Notes under the pieces: generated by a model
What the model was told of the DNA's origin: nothing
What the model saw: the letters and a program-made list of their open reading frames with translations, nothing else
Database searches by the model: none
Program-made: the position numbers and the translations under genes
Shown here: in pieces, positions 27,601 to 36,345 of the stretch
Layout of the letters: the number at the start of each line of letters is the position of its first letter
Numbering within the stretch: position 1 is the stretch's first letter
Source of the DNA: Lathyrus oleraceus
Taxonomy: Eukaryota; Streptophyta; Magnoliopsida; Fabales; Fabaceae
Reading direction: 5' to 3'
DNA: 64,000 nt
NCBI RefSeq assembly: GCF_024323335.1
Contig: NC_066579.1
Location: 240,163,652 to 240,227,651, forward strand

Positions 27601-27857
27601 TTTCCACTCGATTCAACATTCTCGTTAATTTTCTCACCATGAAATATCCAACACTGATAACTTTGATCAATTCCATGCCTCAGCAAATGCGATTTCAATC
27701 CATGTGCGTCAACCTTACCAATATAACAACAACGCAAGCAAGGACAATGCATTCGTCTGGGGTTTTCAGCGTGTTGAACAACATACTTAACGAATTCCGC
27801 AACCCCACTCTCGTACTCTTTGGTCATTCGATCGGCACAGATCCATGTTTTATCCAT
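24612..27857 (-). CDS. TnpD-type CACTA transposase (TNP2 family)
   Basis: One uninterrupted frame. I prefer the Met of MDKTWICADR at 27857 (1081 codons), since homologues start this way; an upstream in-frame Met at 27884 gives 1090. Using the longer numbering, domains in order are a Transpos_assoc zinc-finger-like region (11-84, CPCLRCC and HLLRHG), the TNP2/Transposase_21 core (about 205-440, with CPNDC, CPKCG, LSTDGMNPHG and DFPAYGNLSG), DUF4218 (about 630-745) and DUF4216 (about 935-1012). Asp318, Asp411 and Asp533 (FLDVMHIEKN) are candidate catalytic acids. The C-terminus KKRKRC looks like a nuclear localisation signal. Family role: nuclear cut-and-paste transposition, acting at the CACTA ends. 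Length and domain order match complete plant CACTA transposases, and no stop or frameshift is seen. The TAG stop lies exactly where the acceptor of the downstream gene is expected. Confidence 0.93.
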   Translation of the reverse strand: MDKTWICADRMTKEYESGVAEFVKYVVQHAENPRRMHCPCLRCCYIGKVDAHGLKSHLLRHGIDQSYQCWIFHGEKINENVESSGKSNTTYASYDKDTETYDCDRVEEIVEALEEDLHDCPEMFERMVSDAEKPLYKGCTKFSRLSAVLKLYNLKAGNGWSDKSFTKLLALMREMLPDDNVLPNRTYEAKKMLCSIGMSYDKIHVCPNDCILFRNEYAMLTECPKCGLSRYKKRLSPAKVLWYFPIIPRFRRMFRSETDARHLTWHADERIIDGKYRHPADSPQWSKIDNDYPEFGSEARNLRLALSTDGMNPHGLQSISHTTWPVILMIYNLPPWLCMKRKYMMLSMLISGPKQPGNNIDVYLTPLIEDLKILWENGVEVYDGYRKESFNLRAMLFGTINDFPAYGNLSGYSIKGQRACPVCEDGTDMIRLELCQKNVFLGHRRFLHSKHHYRGWRKAFNGDTEHRRAPPALSGEQVFEKVKDVRTEFGKPFAHKIVKGGWKKRSIFFELPYWKSLYVRHFLDVMHIEKNVFESVIGTLLNIKGKSKDGLKAREDMLKMGMRIELAPVKKGRRTYLPPAAFTLSRKEKKKLCKSLSEVKVPEGYSSDIRRLVSMKDLKLKNLKTHDCHVIMEHFLPIGIRSIFPEKVRSAITKLCFFFRSICSKVIDPEILPTLQKEIVITLCELEMYFPPSFFDIMVHLVVHLVKETQLCGPAYMRWMYPAERYMKILKGYVKSRSRPEGCIVERYIVEEAVEFCTEYLSNVQSIGLPRAQIFDKMEGKKLIGNKIVTISRDERDQVHLYVLHNNNEVEPYVEMHKDVLRRLNPNRNENWIVIEHNQSFIQWLKDHIYLKRSSDPSSVTEMLRCLAYGPSLHVFSHGAYSINGYTFYTKEQDDKSTMQNSGVTVLAEAMHISSMKDLNPKYANLSYFGVIEHIWVLDYEKFQIPIFGCKWVNSSGIRMDKSGFLQVDLTRVGYKDEPFILASQAKQVFYVNDPKSTKWSIVLFSNKVTDDSGVDQCDIDVENESCIRRNELNRNDEVEDLIPDESYIRNDHNEGIWINSSVRIAKKQVINIPTKKRKRC

Positions 27858-28400
27858 GGTTTTCCTACTTATTAAAGTAAACAATTAATCCAGACGAAAA
27901 TACATAACTAAGGTAGTATCTTTGAATATCCTAACAATTATAAAGTTCAATTCATTTTAAACTTCAAAAACCTATACATAACCAATGTTAATATAAACTT
28001 CAATAACGTATCCGATACGCCAATATACCAACTTTAATTACCTCATCACTTTCATTTTTTATATTACAAGAATCAACATTCAAAATCAATAAACCAACCA
28101 TATTCCATAGTAGTTTCAATGAACATTCAAATTGATTTCAAAGCATCATTAACTTTAGCATATCATTGCAACGTCCATCAACACAATAATGATTTCTAAC
28201 TTCCATACTAACCTCAACTAACATGATCAATGGACTTCTAACTCATGTCACCTCTAATTACTAACAGCTTATTAACTAACATTTTTCATAACACATTTTC
28301 CTAACTGTTTTGACTACTAATCTAACTCTCCTAACACAATTAGTTACCTAACAATTTATTAACACAATTGCATACTAGTTTAACAGCTCTAACATCATTT

Positions 28401-28816
28401 GCTAATAATCATCCAATTCCATAACAATTATAATAATCACACTAACTGTTACAACAGTCCTAAAACTTCAATTAACATTCACCAAAATCCATTTAACATC
28501 CTAACTAGTATTCACCTGTCACCAAACTTTGTAGCTTGTTGTTGTAAATTTTGGGAATATCGGCACGGTTGAGATTGTTGAGATGAGGAGTGCGGTGGCG
28601 GAAACGGTGGAGGTTCGGAGGTGAGAGGCGAGTGCGGCGGTCGATTGTTTGGGTGACGGCGGAGGGACCCTCGAAGGCGGAAAATAGGGTTTTCGGAAGT
28701 TGAAGGAAGAGAAAGTAAAGGTGATATGGGGATGTCGTGTTTTGGAGTGTCTGCGTGATGTTGTGTGAGTTGAGAAGAAGGTTATGGCTGATGGAGATTG
28801 AGGGGAAGAAGGTTAT
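28401..28816. repeat. Leader duplication, copy 1
   Basis: Direct repeat of 28817-29316, starting GCTAATAATCATCC and ending at GGGGAAGAAGG. It is nearly identical to the second copy over the GC-richer part (28511-28805 against 29010-29304, offset 499 bp), which implies a recent duplication. Confidence 0.85.
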
Positions 28817-29316
28817 TGCTAATAATCATCCAATTCCATAACAATTATAATAATCACTAACAAGTTAGCATACTAACTCAATCACTAAAATGCAATAACA
28901 ATTCAAACAATCCTAACTCAAGCAATCTATAATTATCACACTAACTGTTACAACAGTCCTAAAACTTCAATTAACATTCACCAAAATCCATTTAACATCC
29001 TAACTAGTATTCACCTGTCACCAAACTTTGTAGCTTGTTGTTGTAAATTTTGGGAATATCGGCACGGTTGAGATTGTTGAGATGAGGAGTGCGGTGGCGG
29101 AAACGGTGGAGGTTCGGAGGTGAGAGGCGAGTGCGGCGGTCGATTGTTTGGGTGACGGCGGAGGGACCCTCGAAGGCGGAAAATAGGGTTTTCGGAAGTT
29201 GAAGGAAGAGAAAGTAAAGGTGATATGGGGATGTCGTGTTTTGGAGTGTCTGCGTGATGTTGTGTGAGTTGAGAAGAAGGTTATGGCTGATGGAGATTGA
29301 GGGGAAGAGGAAATGG
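28817..29316. repeat. Leader duplication, copy 2
   Basis: Second copy, with about 82 bp (28855-28936) absent from copy 1. It adjoins the 5' subterminal region, so it is the copy nearest the presumed transcription start. Confidence 0.85.
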
Positions 29317-29404
29317 CGGAAGTTTGTGAGGTGAGTGAAGAAGAGGGAAAACAAAAGAACAGAGAACGAAAATTGAAATGGAGTCTGAAATTTTATTTTA
29401 ATTA

Positions 29405-29760
29405 GACCTTAGACAGCGCTTTTGTGGAAAGCGCTTTCTAAGGTATGCCTTAGACAGCGCTTTCCAAAAGCGCTTTCTAAACCCCCCTTAGACAGCGCTT
29501 TTGGTTTTAATTTTTTTTTAATTTAAAGACTTTAGACAGCGCTTTACCAAAAGCGCTGACTAAGGTCTATATTTAAAAGCGCTTTCTAAAAGCGCTGTCT
29601 AAGGGGGGGTCTTAGACAGCGCTTTTAGAAAGCGCTGTCTAAGACCCCCCTTAGACAGCGCTTTCATTATTTTCTTGGAACATTTTCCGTGTTTTATTTT
29701 AATTTTAACCTTAGACAACGCTTTCTTTTAAAAGCGCTGTCTAAGATGCGCTGTTAAAAG
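29405..29760. repeat. Element 1 right subterminal array of TTAGACAGCGCTTT motifs
   Basis: Direct and inverted copies of the same motif as at the left end; 29611-29643 is a perfect hairpin with 15-bp arms and a 3-nt loop. This end lies upstream of both genes, so it probably also contains the promoter, as in En/Spm, where TnpA binding also represses the promoter. Confidence 0.9.
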
Positions 29761-29762
29761 TC

Positions 29763-29777
29763 ATTTTTGGCGTAGTG
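29763..29777 (-). repeat. Element 1 terminal inverted repeat, right (5' end of element)
   Basis: Read on the minus strand this is CACTACGCCAAAAAT. It is almost the same as the 5' end of element 2 (CACTACGCCAAAAAC), showing the two elements belong to related families. AAA follows as target duplication. Confidence 0.85.
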
Positions 29778-31062
29778 AAAATCATCATAACGAACTTCTT
29801 ACTAACTTCCTTATATTGCATTTCAGTATTTCTAACAAATTTCAAATGTTGTCTATCATAGTGTACATCAAGAATTAAAATTATGAGAAATTTCTACTTT
29901 TTGTTTTATTTAATTAAGATAATACTAAGTCGAGCTATGACAAATTGCAAACATTTGAATATATTTTGTGAAATATATTATACTCATCGTCGAAGTAAAT
30001 TACTTCTGCACTCCTGTCTTATAGAATTAGAGTATTTATTAATAATACTTAAATGATTGCTACAAGAATAAAAATAGAGCATTTAAATGCAATTTTAAAA
30101 GACATTTACGAACAATATTTAAATGATAAGATGATAAATAAATAGTAGATTTTATTGGGACCTTAAACAAAAGTAAAAAATAACAAAGGAGATAAATAAC
30201 AAAAAGTTGACACTACCAGGTGTTGAACTTGAAACATTAAGAGGAGCAAACTCTCAAGTCCCAGGTCTTCACCAATAGGCCAACCACTTTGTGTGATAAG
30301 TTTGATTTGGTTTATTATGTAAATCTGTATAACAACCAATTTTTATATAGATAAAAGTTGCAATAAAGTAAAAACATTTAAATATTTTGCATTTCATATT
30401 GAAATTATTATTTAAGAAGTATTAAAATAATTATTTTTATAAGAAAATAATGCCTATTGTTTTATTGCGACTTGAAGAGATATCTTATTTGATGATTCTG
30501 CGGATATTTTGGCTATGTGAAATATTGTTGAGCCACTTACTAATGAGAATTTGCAACTTAAGAATTTGTTTCAAAATTGTAAAACTCCAACTAGTTTGAC
30601 GCTTTTACAAACTTGTTATGATTCTTAAATATCAAAATAAATATTTTATAATATTTATTTATAGATATAAAAGATACTAAAATTATTATGTGTCCCCAAG
30701 CCATAGAAAAGTAGATACCATTTGTGACATCAAATTTAATTTTCAACAAATAAATGTCTTAATTAATATTCCTAAAAAGAGGTATTTTTTTGTACGACCT
30801 ACAAATATAGAATAATGGGAGAATCAACGTTTTTGATAAAAGGAAAGAATAGATTATGGAATACTTCAAAATTAGAAAGAGTTGTGTGTGACCATTTATT
30901 ACTTGAAATGGAAGACAAAGAGAGTAAAATATGTGATGGAAACATTTCATCAACAACTACGAATGATCCATATTCAATGATTCACATGAAACAACATTAA
31001 CCAAGATCAATAGATCATAAGAGCGTGATAGCGCCTCATAAACTAGCATTCTCATCAACATG
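29778..31062. repeat. Satellite array 1, middle block between the two CACTA elements
   Basis: Continues monomer M10 (29778-31025) and the first 37 bp of M11 (31026-31062). M10 parts 20134-21125 and 29778-31025, minus the duplicated AAA, sum to 2237 bp. It carries the shared variants of the right-hand subfamily, such as CCAAGCCATAG near 30698. The tRNA-like module is present on the minus strand at about 30208-30286. Confidence 0.93.
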
Positions 31063-31680
31063 CACTACGCCAAAAACTGGAATAGACAGCGCCCCTTAGA
31101 GGGCGCTTTATTACAAAAGCGCACTCTAAAGTGAAGAGAAAAAATAAGGAGCATACTACTGGAATAGACAACGCACTTTAGAGGGCGCTTTTGTAACAAA
31201 GCGCACTCTAAAGTGAAGCGAAAAAATAATGAGGAAATGGAGGGACACCAATAGGGGACGCTTTATTGAAAGCGCCCTCTAAAGGTAACCTTAGAGGGCG
31301 CTTTTAAAAAAGCGCTCTCTATGTCCATGTACATATCCAGTTCAGAAGGCGCTTATGGAAAGCCTTAGAGAGCGCTTTTAGAAGCGCCCTCTTAGGCCCC
31401 CTTTAGAGGGAGCTTTTGTAACAAAGCGCCCTCTAAAGTGAAGCCAAAAAAAAAATAATGAGGAAATGGATGGACACCAATAGAGGGCGCTTTAATGAAA
31501 GCACCCTCTAAGGTTACCCTTAGAGGGCGCTTTTAAAAAAGCGCTCTCTAAGTCCATGTACATTTCCAGTTTAGAAGGCGCTTTTGGAAAGCCTTAGAGA
31601 GCGCTTTTAGAAGCGCCCTCTTAGGCCCCCTTTAGAGGGCGCTTTTTTTACAAAAGTGCCCTCTAAGGTCCCCTTTAGTA
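31063..31680. repeat. Element 2 5' end: TIR, TTAGAGGGCGCTTT motif array and 229-bp tandem duplication
   Basis: Begins with the CACTA terminus and then holds many direct and inverted copies of TTAGAGGGCGCTTT (complement AAAGCGCCCTCTAA) plus variants with GCGCTCTCT. A segment starting GAGGAAATGGA is duplicated in tandem at 31231-31459 and 31460-31680. One early motif (AATAGACAGCGCC) has the ACAGCGC core typical of element 1. Confidence 0.9.
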
Positions 31681-31909
31681 AACATTAAAATTATAACATA
31701 TACTGCATGTCTCTTTATTTTCCCTCTCTACAAGCTATTTCGTTTACGTAACTGGGTTTTCTCTCTACTGCGATTACTCACCGTCGTTCTCCCTCCCTCA
31801 CCATCGTCGTCGCCGTCGCCTTTTTCTGCTGCTGCGTTCACGTTCACTGAGTTATCTGCGTCCACCGTCACTGTTCACTTTCTTCTCCATCATTACCGTC
31901 ACCTTGAAG
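31681..31909 (+). other. Inferred non-coding leader exon of element 2
   Basis: Pyrimidine-rich sequence with CGTCGTC repeats ending at CACCTTGAAG followed by GTATTT, a good donor; the matching acceptor is TATTACAG at 32312-32319, five bases before ATG. The 410-bp intron is AT-rich. The exon start is not defined by sequence. The position corresponds to the leader exon proposed for element 1. Confidence 0.45.
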
Positions 31910-32324
31910 GTATTTCTCTTCTCCATCATTACCGTTCACTTTCTTCATGTGTTTGATTAGGGCATTTTCTAAACTTAGTTTTACATTTTGTGCATTATGT
32001 TGATTAATGTTGTTTAGGGCAAACTGAGTTTTTTATTTCTGATTGAAAACTGATATCATTTGAAGTGTGTTTGAACTTGTGCTTGGAAGTTTGATGATTA
32101 TGGATGCAAGTTTGTTCATGTTCCAAACACCATAAGTTTGCATTGGTCTTTTGTATGCAGTAGGTGTGTGTGAGTTTGTATTCAATAATGATAAAAAAAA
32201 AGAGTTTAGATTGTTGTAACATGAGAGAAATGGAAGGTATATGAATGTGTTTTTTGTGTAGCTTCACGAATATGGTCATTGTCTTACTTGGGTCTTATTG
32301 AATCATTTCTATATTACAGATAAA

Positions 32325-35300
32325 ATGGCTAACCAAGACGATACCCATGACGTGAATGGATCACGTAACAATGTTGAAAAAGAAATCAAACGAGGAATGA
32401 CTGTTATGAAGTCAATCATTCGTGCAAGAGACAAGGGTGTAAAATTTGAAGTACATTGGAGTGCTGAAGACCAACTAATTGAGCCTAACGGTTCAATGTT
32501 GGCAAGTTACATTGGTTTCCTTGTTCGACAACATATTCCGATTACATGTGATAATTGGAGAAGTCCGGAATTGAAGGTTGGCAAAGAAAAAATATGGTCC
32601 GAGATACAGGTACTTACCATATATTGTTATATGTTTTTTTTGTTGACTATTTGTTGACCATATATTGTTATAATATTACTTATAATAACATACTCCATGT
32701 GTATGTTTTTTAGAGATCCTTTCACATCGATGAAAGCCGGCAAAAATATTGTATTCAATTGGCCGGAAAAAGACTCCGAGGATTTCGATCCTTTTTGTCC
32801 AACAAATTTCTCAAGGATGAGGAAGGAAAATTTGTTGAAGCAGAACGGCCAATGAAGTATGCCGAGATTATTTCAGCCGATGAATGGGATAACTTTGTCG
32901 CCAAACGAAGAAACGAAAAATTCCATGTAATGTCTATTAATTATGGTATTATACAATTGTTAAGTTACTTGGTTCTAATATGCCTTAAACTTTTTTATCC
33001 AGGAAGTAAGCGACAAAAATCGGAAAAGGGCATCAAAACCCGCGTATCCGTACAAAAAAGGGCGTACGGGATATGCACGGTTATAACAAAGAATTGTGAG
33101 TATATTCAAATGCTATGAGCTTATACATTGTCACAATATGTTATAATTGATGATCTTATAATCTAATTCAATGTGTAGCTAGCCGAGGAGAAAAGTGACG
33201 CAACATCTCTTCCGGAGCACGTATTATGGAAGGCTGCTCGGGTTGGGAAGGATGGGGCTGTCGTTGAAGCGGTCCAAAATGTTTATGACGAATGTGTAAG
33301 TATATGTAACATTATTTCTTTAATTATATCGAAAATTTTGTTAGACATATAATTCATTTTTAATCTCCTCTAATAATATTTCAGGAGACTTTATCCCAAA
33401 CCTTACCTTCAACCGAGGTCCAGAATTGCAGGAGCGTACTTAGTCGAGTACTAAATGTTCCTGAGTATTCCGGTCGTGTGAGGGGTAAGGGTTTTGGTGT
33501 GACTCCGTCGTCATTTTATAAAAAACCAAAAACAAAAAATCCTACCAACAAAGAGGTGATGGAGACCTTGGCGGAGTTAAGGGCACAAGTACTCCAACTG
33601 CAAAACGAGAATGCAAGGTATAGAGAGGAAAGGTGCGCTTCCGAGGCAAAAGATACTAGTGACCGAGCTAGTATCAATTGTCAACCGAAATTTCCCGAGG
33701 TAATTATATATGTTATTATGAAATTAAAATAGCACTTTTTTACTTGACACATATACACGTTAACAATAACATTTATTATTGGTTAAGGGCATTTCACCTT
33801 GTCAGCTGTATCTATCGTCACCAACTTATCGCATAGTTGGCAAGGGAAAAGTGCACAATACTTCGGGTGAATTACTTCACCATAATCCCCTCCCGTGGGA
33901 TATATGAATGTTTCGGTTGACCTTGTATTAGATACGGACGCCCTTCTACCATTACCTGACGTTGTTTCAGAGACAACGTTGATGCGAGATGCAGTCGGAT
34001 CCTTTGTTGGTTGGCCGTCAGATCTACGTTTCCCAGATGCCGAGGTATATATGTTCTAAATGATTATGAATATTTAGTATTCACATTTCAATTCAGCTAC
34101 AATTATGATATTTAATCAATCCTTATTACATGGTAATGTTAGACTCCTACAAGACCCACACATAAAGCTGGTAAAGGGATTTCAAGACGCATCGAGTCGG
34201 TTGCATCTCAAAAAGAGGTACAAATATATATACCCATTTAATTATATACGCAACGATTCTGTTGCATCACAAAAAGTCATGATTTATTTTATATGAATTT
34301 TTAGGTTCCCGGTCGAAAGTTGAAAAGCGCTGGTAAGGATATTCCAACGACGTCCGGGACAAAATCTCAAATTATGATGCGTCTTGAGAAAATGGTGGAA
34401 GAGTCCGATATTATGCACGGGGCCATTTGTAGTATAGATTTTGATGAAGGTGTTTTCGGAATTGCTCATTTCGAAATAATTGCAAGGAAGGACATGCAAC
34501 AACTTTTTGAACACGACGAATTGGGCATCGCTGTCATTCATACATACATATGGTACTCCGATCAATCTATAATTTACTTAGTTGAACAATTTATTTACAC
34601 ATTTCAAAGAGTAGTCTAATGTTTATTATGTTTCTATTTAAGGTATATGTATGTAACATTGATGCGGGGAACTGAATTGTGTAACCGTTTCAATTTTATT
34701 GCTGCTTCCCGTATCAACGCAACGTTAATAACGAAAAATCCAACATCCGTAAAGAATGATCTAGTCGATAGATTCATGGCGGCCGGCGATAATACTACAC
34801 CCAGTTTGTATTTTTTACCGTTTAATTCTGGCAACGGGTTAGATTTTCTTTCTAATAATTTCATTCTAATCTATGTATATCTTTTACGTAGAAAATTTTC
34901 ATTCATCTAAATTTTTGTCTTATTTTACAGTGGTCACTGGGTGTTGGTTGCTATGGATCTTTCGAGACTCATAGTGTATTATCTGGATTCGTTATCGGGT
35001 GATTGGAGTAAATATCCGAGTATGAAGAAGACGGTTGACGCGTAAGTGAAATTCCCCTAAATATTCGTGTGTATTTGTATATTTAATTATGTCTGTCAGA
35101 TTGATCTCAATATACGTTTTTATTTTGTTAGGGCAATACTAAAATTTAGATCGAAAAAGAATTATCGTAATAGGAATGACATTACCTGGGTCAGAGTTGA
35201 GGTATATATTAAGTATCTTATTTTTGCTTAATTATAATAGTGTTTATTTTTTGCTTATAATAGTGTTTGTAGGAAATTAACTATATATATATATTGTTTG

Positions 35301-35598
35301 TTTTTCTGTGTAGTGTCCTCAGTAAAACAATTCGGTCGATTGCGGATTTTTTGTATTGAGATTTATGAGAGATATCACTGCGTTGAATCGTATAGACATC
35401 CCAAAAATGGTATGGAATAATAACTTAGGGTTTATTTTAATATTATCGGATATTTCATCTAATTTGTTACTAAATCTTGAATATGTTTTATTCTCTTAAT
35501 TGTAGTACTTTGACGAATACAAATCTTACTCAAGAGCTCATTTGGATGAAATGAAGGATGAATTGTGTCAATTCATTATTGATCAAAGAATCATATAG
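32325..35598 (+). pseudogene. Broken Transposase_24/Ulp1-type gene of element 2 (13 coding exons)
   Basis: Exons inferred: 32325-32609, 32714-32926, 33003-33095, 33179-33295, 33385-33699, 33788-34044, 34143-34217, 34305-34552, 34643-34837, 34931-35041, 35132-35201, 35314-35409 and 35506-35598. Splice phases match the element 1 gene. The first two exons give a full Transposase_24-like region (PNGSMLASYIGFLVRQHIPIT to LAGKRLRGFRSFLSNKFLKD), followed by VRGKGFGVTP, a coiled coil, the GISPCQLYLSSP domain and a Ulp1-like protease with His at 34935, Asp at 34986 and Cys at 35341. Lesions: TAA at 33084-33086 where element 1 has GAA; a 1-base loss in the C-run at 33887-33894 (exon 257 instead of 258 bases); TAA at 35323-35325 in place of the protease Gln. 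No full-length protein can be made, although the exons remain easily aligned, so inactivation is not ancient. Confidence 0.85.
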
Positions 35599-35935
35599 CT
35601 AGGTTGTATATTGTTGTACATATATGTATGGAATGTTGTTGTTGTATGTTGTTGTTGTATATATGTTGTATATTGTTGTTGTACTAGTTTTACTAAATCA
35701 TGAATATGTTGTTGTATATTGTTGATCAAAGAATCATATATTAATGTTGTATATATGGAGGATTAATGTTGTATATAAATGGATTCATGTTGTATATATC
35801 AATGGATTAATGGTGTATAACATTGGATTAAAGGATGAAATCAATATGAATTTTACACTTTTGCAGCATGCGAACAGGTTCCCAATTAAATACCCACTGC
35901 TTTTCAAACAAATTTTTTAAAATAACTAACACTTT
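35599..35935 (+). other. Element 2 3' UTR with TTGTTGTATA low-complexity repeats
   Basis: After the terminal stop, 35600-35830 is built of imperfect repeats of TTGTTGTATA and ATGTTGTATATA. There is no coding potential. It probably holds the polyadenylation region; no single signal stands out. Confidence 0.6.
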
Positions 35936-36345
35936 AGAGGGCGCTTTCTGCAGGAAGCGCCCTCTAAGCACTTTACATTGACAACTTTAGAGGGCGCTTT
36001 GTCCAGAAAGCGCCCTCTAAGGTGGCTTTACATTGACAACTTTAGAGGGCGCTTTATCCAGAAAGCGCCCTCTAAGGTGGCTCTCTAAGGTGGCTTTACA
36101 TGACAACTTTAGAGGGCGCTTTATCCAGAAAGCGCCCTCTAAGGTGGCCCTTTATGGACAACTCCAGAGGGCGCTTTTTTCTGAAAGCGCGCTAGAATGT
36201 GGCCCTTAAAGGGCCACTTTAGACAGCGCTTTCTCCAGGAAAACAAAGCGCTGTCTTTACCTATGCCAGCGCCACTTTAGAGGGCGCTTAAAAGCGCTGT
36301 TATAGGCCAAAATAAGCGCCCTCTTTTCCCTTATTTGGCACAGTG
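35936..36345. repeat. Element 2 3' end: tandem array of inverted TTAGAGGGCGCTTT pairs and TIR
   Basis: Several tandem units of roughly 60-75 bp (about 35970-36200), each of the form ACTTTAGAGGGCGCTTT, a short spacer such as ATCCAG, then AAAGCGCCCTCTAAGG. Near 36220-36260 two copies have the other core (TTAGACAGCGCTTT and AAAGCGCTGTCTTT) seen in element 1. It ends with the CACTG-type terminus. Confidence 0.9.

Larger units (their letters stand above)
27885..29400 (-). other. Element 1 5' leader and intron region with tandem duplication
   Basis: Non-coding AT-rich sequence upstream of the transposase. Two copies of one segment lie in tandem: 28401-28816 and 28817-29316. The second copy has about 82 extra bases (28855-28936) bounded by similar ATAATcATCAC-type sequence, so the first copy probably lost them. 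Each copy contains, on the minus strand, GGTGACAG followed by GTGAATAC, a good splice donor (near 29017 and 28518). I infer a non-coding first exon ending there, like the leader exon of element 2. A 116-codon frame (29004-29354, minus) covers the right copy; it is proline/serine/asparagine-rich with no recognisable domain and is probably leader. Confidence 0.6.
21126..29777 (-). mobile_element. CACTA (En/Spm) transposon 1, near-complete, 8652 bp
   Basis: The ends are CACTACAACAAAC on the left and, read inward from the right, CACTACGCCAAAAA: an imperfect terminal inverted repeat starting with CACTA. The flanks are AAA (21123-21125) and AAA (29778-29780), a 3-bp target duplication. Removing the element and one AAA restores the satellite sequence TTATAAAATCATC seen in every other monomer. 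Both ends carry arrays of inverted motifs with core TTAGACAGCGCTTT. Inside, both genes read on the minus strand: a TnpD-type transposase (24612-27857) and downstream a Transposase_24/Ulp1 gene (21792-24611). The 5' end of the element is therefore the right end. The transposase frame is open, so the element may be young, but the second gene lacks its N-terminal coding exon. Confidence 0.95.
31063..36345 (+). mobile_element. CACTA (En/Spm) transposon 2, transposase-less and decayed, 5283 bp
   Basis: The left end is CACTACGCCAAAAACTGG. The right end read inward is CACTGTGCCAAATAAG, so the fifth base departs from CACTA. ATG at 31060-31062 and 36346-36348 is the 3-bp target duplication; removing the element restores CAACATGTTAGCC of the satellite. 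Subterminal arrays of TTTAGAGGGCGCTTT and its complement lie at both ends. The only gene is a plus-strand Transposase_24/Ulp1 gene with several lesions; no TnpD-type sequence is present. It could only have moved with transposase supplied in trans. Confidence 0.94.

Noticed and set aside
32004..32279. 91-codon minus-strand frame
   Set aside because: Lies in the leader intron of element 2; no domain, low-complexity content.
34284..34864. Minus-strand frames of 93 and 76 codons in element 2
   Set aside because: Antisense shadows of plus-strand exons that align with element 1.
35936..36200. Regular short repeats suggesting a CRISPR array
   Set aside because: Units contain inverted motif pairs of a CACTA end, spacers are themselves repeated, and the context is a plant transposon.
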